From: Shimia_B sp039815465
Lineage (GTDB): Bacteria; Pseudomonadota; Alphaproteobacteria; Rhodobacterales; Rhodobacteraceae
NCBI GenBank assembly: GCA_039815465.1
Contig: JBCBZG010000007.1
Coordinates: forward strand, 124,001 to 188,000
Reading direction: 5' to 3'
DNA length: 64,000 bases
Shown here: positions 59,281 to 64,000 of the stretch, in pieces
Position numbering within the stretch: the first letter of the stretch is position 1
How the letters are laid out: every line of letters starts with the position of its first letter
Position numbers and translations under genes: made by a program
Notes under the pieces: generated by a model
The model's database searches: none
The model's input: the letters and a program-made list of their open reading frames with translations, nothing else
Told to the model about the DNA's origin: nothing

Positions 59281-60732
59281 CTACCCTCCGGTCAGCCGCC
59301 GCACGGCGCTCGCGGCGGAGCTGTTCATCTCGGTAACGCAGCTGGCATAGCGTTCGGTGCTGGTGAGCCTGCCGCGGATGGCGGAGCAGCCGCAGTAGTT
59401 TGGCTGCGCCTCGCAAATCGCTTTCTGGGTGTCGAGCGCGGTGGATCGTTCGCGTTCCACCTGCTTTTGCGCCTGCGCGGTGCGGCTGGCGCGGGTGGCT
59501 TGAAGCTCTCGTTCCTTCGCGACACGAGCCTGGTCAAGGCTTGCCATGTCCCGCAAGCGGGATTTCTGGGTCAGCTCGATATCTTGGTTAATGTCGCGAA
59601 GTCTTTTGTCAAAGACCGCTTGCCGTTCTGCTTTCGTGCTGCCGCTCGCGCGCCAAGCACGGCAGGCCATGTCCAAGCGGTCCCCTGCGGCTTTTCCCGC
59701 AGCTTGGCGAGCGCGGAACGCATCGAGGCTTTCCTTACTGCTATCCCATTGCTTGTCCACTGACAGGCAGACGTTGAACGTGCAGTGGCATTGTTGCGGG
59801 AAGTCAGCCTCCTGTCGCTGAAACTCTTCTCTGAGGAGCGTGATGCGTTCCCTTAGTGTGCCGATGTCTTGAGTGTCAGCACGAATGCTACGCGCCAGTG
59901 TGCTGTTGCCGCTCAAGTGAAGGGCATCAATTGCGTCCTTGTCAGCTTGCGCGACGCGGTTTGTGGCGACTTGGTTGGCGCTGACGGGGCTGCCCTCTGA
60001 GAATGCAACGGGTGTCAGAGTGCCGTTGCGAGCGCTGACGCCGATGCCCTCGGGAACGCCGTCTTGGAAATCACCAGCATAGATCACGGCACCACTTGCA
60101 TCCATCAGCGCGCCGGGGCCGGACGGCACGCCTTTATCGTAGCCACCTTTGTAGACCGTGCCGTTGGGGTATGTTGTGACGCCCGCCACTGTCGGTGTGC
60201 CTAAGTCTGAAACCTCCCCGTCGAAGACGCGCCCATCGGTGAATGTCATCTGGCCGCGTCCTGTCGGGCGACCAAGATCGTTGCGGGCACCGTTCCAGTC
60301 TGCGCTGCCCAAGTTTGCGACAATGTCGGATCGCTCACAGCCCCAATTGATCCCGCCATTGCACGCTCTGTCGTAGAACGACGCGGCGAGGTCTGGTTTA
60401 CGGTCCACCCCGACCCCGTTTTCATACATCAGTGCGAGGTTGTAGCAGCCCCTAGGTAGGCCGTTCTTGCACGAGTATTCGAACAGGAAGGCTGCCGTCG
60501 GGCGATGTTTTGTAACGCCATCGCCATGCAGGTAGTCGATGCCCATGCTGTAGCAGGCGGAAAAATTGCCTTCTTTGCAATTGAACGCGTCGAGCGGCGA
60601 TTCAACGTTGGGGTTCGGAGGTTCGGTGCTCGCTGCCTTGGGTTTCGCTGCGGGAGCGGCACTTGGCGTTGGGGCGGGCGCGTCGCACGCAACTAGTGCG
60701 ATGAAAGCCAAAGAAGCAATATAGCGGAACAT
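59281..60732 (-). CDS. Lipoprotein with Sel1-like and MORN repeats
   Basis: 483 residues. The signal peptide ends in lipobox LVAC (near 16), a predicted lipoprotein. Residues 50-135 contain Cys-containing Sel1-like repeats (ACYSMGIDYLHGDGV, GCYNLALMYENGVGVDR) of the kind found in Helicobacter Hcp proteins. MORN repeats follow (GRPTGRGQMTFTDGRVFDGE, GTVYKGGYDKG). The C-terminal half is a Lys/Arg/Glu/Ala coiled coil with scattered Cys (CHCTFNVCL, CGCSAIRG). The function is not known. It is convergent with the MFS gene. Confidence 0.78.
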   Translation of the reverse strand: MFRYIASLAFIALVACDAPAPTPSAAPAAKPKAASTEPPNPNVESPLDAFNCKEGNFSACYSMGIDYLHGDGVTKHRPTAAFLFEYSCKNGLPRGCYNLALMYENGVGVDRKPDLAASFYDRACNGGINWGCERSDIVANLGSADWNGARNDLGRPTGRGQMTFTDGRVFDGEVSDLGTPTVAGVTTYPNGTVYKGGYDKGVPSGPGALMDASGAVIYAGDFQDGVPEGIGVSARNGTLTPVAFSEGSPVSANQVATNRVAQADKDAIDALHLSGNSTLARSIRADTQDIGTLRERITLLREEFQRQEADFPQQCHCTFNVCLSVDKQWDSSKESLDAFRARQAAGKAAGDRLDMACRAWRASGSTKAERQAVFDKRLRDINQDIELTQKSRLRDMASLDQARVAKERELQATRASRTAQAQKQVERERSTALDTQKAICEAQPNYCGCSAIRGRLTSTERYASCVTEMNSSAASAVRRLTGG

Positions 60733-60882
60733 AAATGCATCCTCGCAGAAATGGGCAGAGTAGTCTCTGCGCCCAATCTGCACTACCGTGCCGCATTCCG
60801 CCAAATGATTTCGGTCATCTGGCGGGTGCGTGCACCGCGGCCCCGCATGCTTCGCGGGGCCGCAGGCGGGTGTTGGATGCCT

Positions 60883-61362
60883 TTACGACGCGGGCAGGAT
60901 CACCTGGTCGATCACGTGGATGACGCCGTTGGACGCTTCGATGTCAGCGGACACCACGGTCGCGTCATTGACCATCACACCGTTGTCGAGGTCGATCATG
61001 ATCTCCCCACCTTGCACGGTGGCGGCGGTCATATCGTCGCTCAGGTCCGTCGACATCACTTTGCCGGGCACCACGTGGTAGGTCAGGATGCTCACCAGTT
61101 GGTCCTGGTTCTCTGGCAAGAGCAGGCTTTCAACCGTGCCCTCTGGCAGGGCAGCAAAGGCTTCGTCGGTGGGCGCAAAGACGGTGAACGGGCCATCGCC
61201 CTTGAGCGTGTCGACGAGCCCAGCTGCGGTGGCAGCGGCCAGAAGCGTCTCGAAGGAGCCTGCCTCGGCTGCGGTGTCGACGATGTCCATTTTACCCATG
61301 GCGAGCGCGGACGTGGCCATTGCAGCAGATGCAGTAAGAGCGAGAAGTGTCGTACGGATCAT
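60883..61362 (-). CDS. Fasciclin (FAS1) domain secreted protein
   Basis: 159 residues. Signal peptide MIRTTLLALTASAAMATSAL, then one FAS1 domain with its conserved H1 and H2 boxes: FTVFAPTDEAFAALPEG and LTYHVVPGKVM, ending VIHVIDQVILPAS. FAS1 proteins mediate cell-surface adhesion or act as secreted factors. It is divergent from msrP. The ATG at 61362 is preferred because the upstream extension breaks the signal peptide. Confidence 0.9.
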   Translation of the reverse strand: MIRTTLLALTASAAMATSALAMGKMDIVDTAAEAGSFETLLAAATAAGLVDTLKGDGPFTVFAPTDEAFAALPEGTVESLLLPENQDQLVSILTYHVVPGKVMSTDLSDDMTAATVQGGEIMIDLDNGVMVNDATVVSADIEASNGVIHVIDQVILPAS

Positions 61363-61648
61363 TTCAGTTCTCCTGTGGTTGCGGACCCCTTGGTGGGATG
61401 CCCAGCCAACTGGGGGCGGCGGGGCGCAAATCCAGGCGGGGAAATTTGCCGAGCTTGCGCATGCACGCTTTGACATCGGCTGACGCGCGCTAAGCCGGGG
61501 GGCGCGGGGTCTTCAACCTACAGGTTTGTGATCTGCGGTGAGCGGTGTGCGCGATGTTTCAAACGGCTGACGGCCTTGTCAGGGGCCATGTCTGGCGCGC
61601 TGTGCTATGGCGATCTAAATCAGCTCAACACGATTGAAGGAGCGTATC

Positions 61649-62557
61649 ATGGCCCGCCGCTGGACAAATGACCTGACCTGGGACGACGTAACCCCGGAGG
61701 CAGGCTGGTTGAACCGCCGCCAAATCATTGCGGGCGGGCTCGGGCTGGGTGCGCTCAGCATCGCGGGGCCGGGCCTGGCGCAAGTGCGCCAAGATCTCGA
61801 ACCCAACACGTTCGAGGAGATCACGACCTACAACAACTTCTACGAGTTCGGCACCGATAAGGGCGATCCAGCGCGCTATGCGGGGCAGATGACGACCGAG
61901 CCGTGGTCGATCACTGTTGATGGCCTTGTCGACAACCCTGGCGAGTATGCGCTGGCGGATCTGATTGGCGGTCTCGATGTCGAGGAGCGCATCTACCGCT
62001 TCCGCTGTGTGGAGGCTTGGTCGATGGTCATTCCGTGGAACGGGATCGAGCTTAAAGACATCCTCGACCGCGTGGGCGTCCAGTCGGGCGCGAAATACGT
62101 GGCGTTTGAGACGTTGGAGCGCCCGTCGGAGATGCCAGGTCTGTCGTCGCGCGTGCTCGATTGGCCCTACCGGGAGGGGTTGAGGCTGGATGAGGCGAAC
62201 CACCCGCTCACGATCATGGCCACGGGCATCTATGGCCGCGATATTCTGAACCAGAACGGCGCGCCGATCCGGCTCGTGGTGCCGTGGAAATATGGCTTCA
62301 AGTCGATCAAGAGCATCGTGCGGATCACACTCACCGAGGATGAGCCGCCGACATCTTGGAATATGGCCAATGCAGGGGAGTATGGGTTCTATTCCAACGT
62401 GAACCCGAGCGTGGACCACCCGCGGTGGTCGCAAGCGTCCGAGCGCAAGATCGGCGGTGGGCTTTTTGCGCGGCGCCAGCCGACGCTGATGTTCAACGGT
62501 TACGAAACCGAGGTTGCCGGGCTCTATGACGGTATGGACCTCACCGAGTTCTACTAA
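61649..62557 (+). CDS. msrP: Protein-methionine-sulfoxide reductase catalytic subunit MsrP
   Basis: A 302-residue periplasmic molybdopterin enzyme (YedY) that reduces methionine sulfoxide in proteins. The Tat signal has the twin Arg in LNRRQIIAGGLGLGAL, and the catalytic Cys that ligates Mo is in RFRCVEAWSM (near 120). The sulfite-oxidase-like fold motif is WKYGFKSIKSIVRI. AAGGAG precedes ATG 61649. msrQ follows on the same strand with a 69-bp gap. Confidence 0.95.
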   Translation: MARRWTNDLTWDDVTPEAGWLNRRQIIAGGLGLGALSIAGPGLAQVRQDLEPNTFEEITTYNNFYEFGTDKGDPARYAGQMTTEPWSITVDGLVDNPGEYALADLIGGLDVEERIYRFRCVEAWSMVIPWNGIELKDILDRVGVQSGAKYVAFETLERPSEMPGLSSRVLDWPYREGLRLDEANHPLTIMATGIYGRDILNQNGAPIRLVVPWKYGFKSIKSIVRITLTEDEPPTSWNMANAGEYGFYSNVNPSVDHPRWSQASERKIGGGLFARRQPTLMFNGYETEVAGLYDGMDLTEFY

Positions 62558-62626
62558 CGCTGACACATTGATCAGGCCCCCGTGTGGCGGGTGACACAAA
62601 GCTCGCGCCGGGATCGGAGGCACACC

Positions 62627-63268
62627 ATGTCTGTTTTGACGAAGAAAAGGCTTAAAGACATGCTCGCTGCCCCCATCAACCGTGCCGCCCGCCGTGTGCC
62701 GACCTGGCTGATCTATGCCGTGGCGCCGATCCCGGTGGTCTATATCTACTACCTGGGTATCACGGGGCAGCTCGGCGTAGACCCGGCTAAGAAGATCGAA
62801 CACCAGCTCGGCCTCTGGTCGCTTTGGGTGCTAATCGCGGGGCTCGCGATTACGCCGCTCCGGGAGCATCTGGGCGTAAACCTCGTGAAATTCCGCCGGG
62901 CCATCGGGGTGACAGCGTTCTTTTATGTGCTGTCGCACCTGCTGACCTGGCTCGTGCTCGATGTGCAGTTCCAGAATGTCTGGGCCGATATCGTCAAGCG
63001 GCCCTATATTACGGTGGGCATGGCGGGTTTTGCGCTGATGATCCCGCTCGCGTTCACATCGAACAACTGGTCGGTGCGCAAACTGGGCGCCGCGAGTTGG
63101 CGGAAGCTGCATAAGGCGACCTATGCGGTGTTGATCCTGGGCGCAGTGCACTGGCTGCTGCTGGTTAAGGGCTTCCAATGGGAGCCAATCATTTATGCCG
63201 CCGTCATTGCCGCGCTGCTCCTTGCGCGGGTGAAATGGCGCCCTGCGGGCAGCCGCGTACGCGCCTAA
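62627..63268 (+). CDS. msrQ: Heme-binding membrane subunit MsrQ
   Basis: A 213-residue inner-membrane b-type cytochrome (YedZ) delivering electrons from quinols to MsrP. Six hydrophobic segments are seen (YAVAPIPVVYIYYL, LWVLIAGLAITPL, FFYVLSHLLTWLVL, ITVGMAGFALMIPLAF, LGAVHWLLL, IIYAAVIAALL). His residues in SHLL and LHKATYAVLILGAVHW fit heme ligation. AGGCACACC precedes the ATG at 62627. Confidence 0.95.
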   Translation: MSVLTKKRLKDMLAAPINRAARRVPTWLIYAVAPIPVVYIYYLGITGQLGVDPAKKIEHQLGLWSLWVLIAGLAITPLREHLGVNLVKFRRAIGVTAFFYVLSHLLTWLVLDVQFQNVWADIVKRPYITVGMAGFALMIPLAFTSNNWSVRKLGAASWRKLHKATYAVLILGAVHWLLLVKGFQWEPIIYAAVIAALLLARVKWRPAGSRVRA

Positions 63269-63373
63269 AGCGCCGCGATTGCTGCGCGTGCGCGCCGCAA
63301 AGATGCCGTCTTCTCATGGCCTAACTTGGGGTGGGACCGCCCACCGATTTTAGGACCAATTGAGAGACGCGCG

Positions 63374-63805
63374 ATGACACAGCAATTCGCAACCCGGCTT
63401 GACCGATACGTAGCAGAACAAGGGTTGAAGCCCGCTCCAACGCGGCGCTCCACTCCGCACCGGCCTAAGGTCCGGAGCTTTGAGCCCTTGGCTTTGATCA
63501 TCTACGCTCTGTTGGGGGCGGCGGTGGTCGGGCTCAGCGTGTTTATCATGGACGTCCACGCAGCGTCTGGTGGGTCTGGGGCCGTGGCGTTCAAGGTCCC
63601 TTACTTTCCCCTGGCGGCCTTGGGGCTACTGCTGTCGCTTTTGCTGATCGCGATCGTTGTTCTAACGGCGGTGCTGCGGACCCTCACTGGGGGCGTCAGC
63701 AAACCCTACTGGCTGCGGTTTGGCGCTTATTACCTGGGAAGCGGCGTCGCGAGCATAGCGGCAGGGCCCGAGCGGATTCTGGCGGCGATGGTTCCCTATC
63801 TCTAA
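63374..63805 (+). CDS. Hypothetical two-helix membrane protein
   Basis: 143 residues, MTQQFATRLDRYVAEQGLKP at the start. After a basic 35-residue head come two clear membrane segments (LALIIYALLGAAVVGLSVFI and LAALGLLLSLLLIAIVVLTA) and a more polar C-terminus that may contain a third (YYLGSGVASIAAG). I do not recognise a family. It lies 105 bp after msrQ on the same strand. Confidence 0.6.
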   Translation: MTQQFATRLDRYVAEQGLKPAPTRRSTPHRPKVRSFEPLALIIYALLGAAVVGLSVFIMDVHAASGGSGAVAFKVPYFPLAALGLLLSLLLIAIVVLTAVLRTLTGGVSKPYWLRFGAYYLGSGVASIAAGPERILAAMVPYL

Positions 63806-63885
63806 CGCGCCCAGCTGCGCGGCGCTTGACACGCGCGCGCCCTCGCGCCGATGCTCCGCTCTGTGTAGATTTATGGAGCGTCCCT

Positions 63886-64000
63886 ATGAATAGATTAATG
63901 CTTTTGGGTGCCGTGCTCGCGGCATCCCTTTCGAGCCCAACCCACGCGCTGACGATAGATTTGACCGACAGCCATGTGGTTTTGACCCCGAACCCCTCTG
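63886..64000 (+). CDS. Secreted protein, 5' end only
   Basis: Starts MNRLMLLGAVLAASLSSPTH, a signal peptide likely cleaved after HA, followed by ALTIDLTDSHVVLTPNPS. It is cut by the right edge of the window after 38 codons. The first residues resemble secreted proteins such as VPLPA-CTERM ones, but no C-terminus is visible to test that. Confidence 0.6.
   Translation, partial: MNRLMLLGAVLAASLSSPTHALTIDLTDSHVVLTPNPS

Overview
The window looks like chromosomal DNA of a Rhodobacterales (Roseobacter-type) alphaproteobacterium. GC content is high. The dnaA-dnaN-recF-gyrB block sits beside rpsT, an enoyl-CoA hydratase gene, mutM and ubiE-ubiB. Other markers are proteins ending in VPLPA-CTERM sorting signals, proteins with Hint domains, a DNA polymerase IV with an N-terminal zinc ribbon, and an alphaproteobacterial LexA box (GTTC-N7-GTTC) before dnaE2. 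There is no transposase, integrase, phage gene or CRISPR array. This is core chromosome with an unusually rich set of intergenic repeats.

Layout. 1-5.6 kb: nicotinamidase (cut by the window edge), a YkgJ-type cysteine-cluster protein, TrhO, a VPLPA-CTERM protein, a YCII protein, an exo/endonuclease-fold lipoprotein and a pirin. 5.9-17.4 kb, nearly all on the minus strand: gyrB, a desaturase, a LysE exporter, recF, dnaN, dnaA, rpsT, an enoyl-CoA hydratase, mutM and a membrane protein. 17.5-22.6 kb, plus strand: ubiE, ubiB, a VOC protein, an MFS transporter and a second exo/endonuclease-fold protein. 22.6-30.4 kb: a GNAT protein overlapping dapE, two overlapping Hint-domain genes, a YHYH protein, dapD and an acyltransferase-like protein. 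30.5-37 kb: a LOG-family protein, a CAP-domain protein, rlmN, an IalB-like protein, a second VPLPA-CTERM protein, asparaginase and about 0.9 kb of repeats. 37-47.5 kb: dnaE2 with its SOS box, a pseudo-caspase/peptidoglycan-binding protein, rpmJ, tRNA-Val, an N-formylglutamate amidohydrolase, dinB, a NUDIX protein and a tandem glycine riboswitch ahead of a DadA-type dehydrogenase. 47.6-64 kb: a BASS transporter, pyrF, clpB, a third VPLPA-CTERM protein, an ATP-grasp protein, an SDR, a third Hint protein, an MFS transporter, an SLR/MORN lipoprotein, fasciclin, msrP-msrQ and the start of a secreted protein.

How genes work together. dnaA, dnaN, recF and gyrB serve replication initiation, the sliding clamp, gap repair and supercoiling. 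ubiE and ubiB serve ubiquinone synthesis. dapD and dapE are two steps of the succinylase lysine/diaminopimelate pathway, about 4.4 kb apart. msrP-msrQ repair periplasmic methionine sulfoxide. dnaE2 and dinB are translesion polymerases.

The most unusual content is non-coding. Three families of palindromic intergenic elements recur. Family 1 (about 98 bp, eight copies) has a trailing hairpin whose arms covary between copies. In six of the eight copies the same end lies 7-65 bp beyond the stop codon of a minus-strand gene. Family 2 is a mosaic of short modules that in two places forms elements with inverted terminal arms of about 60 bp. Family 3 (about 165 bp, three copies) carries the motif GGCGGAATCAAGG. 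They behave like REP/BIME-type elements, and family 1 may act as a 3'-end RNA structure.
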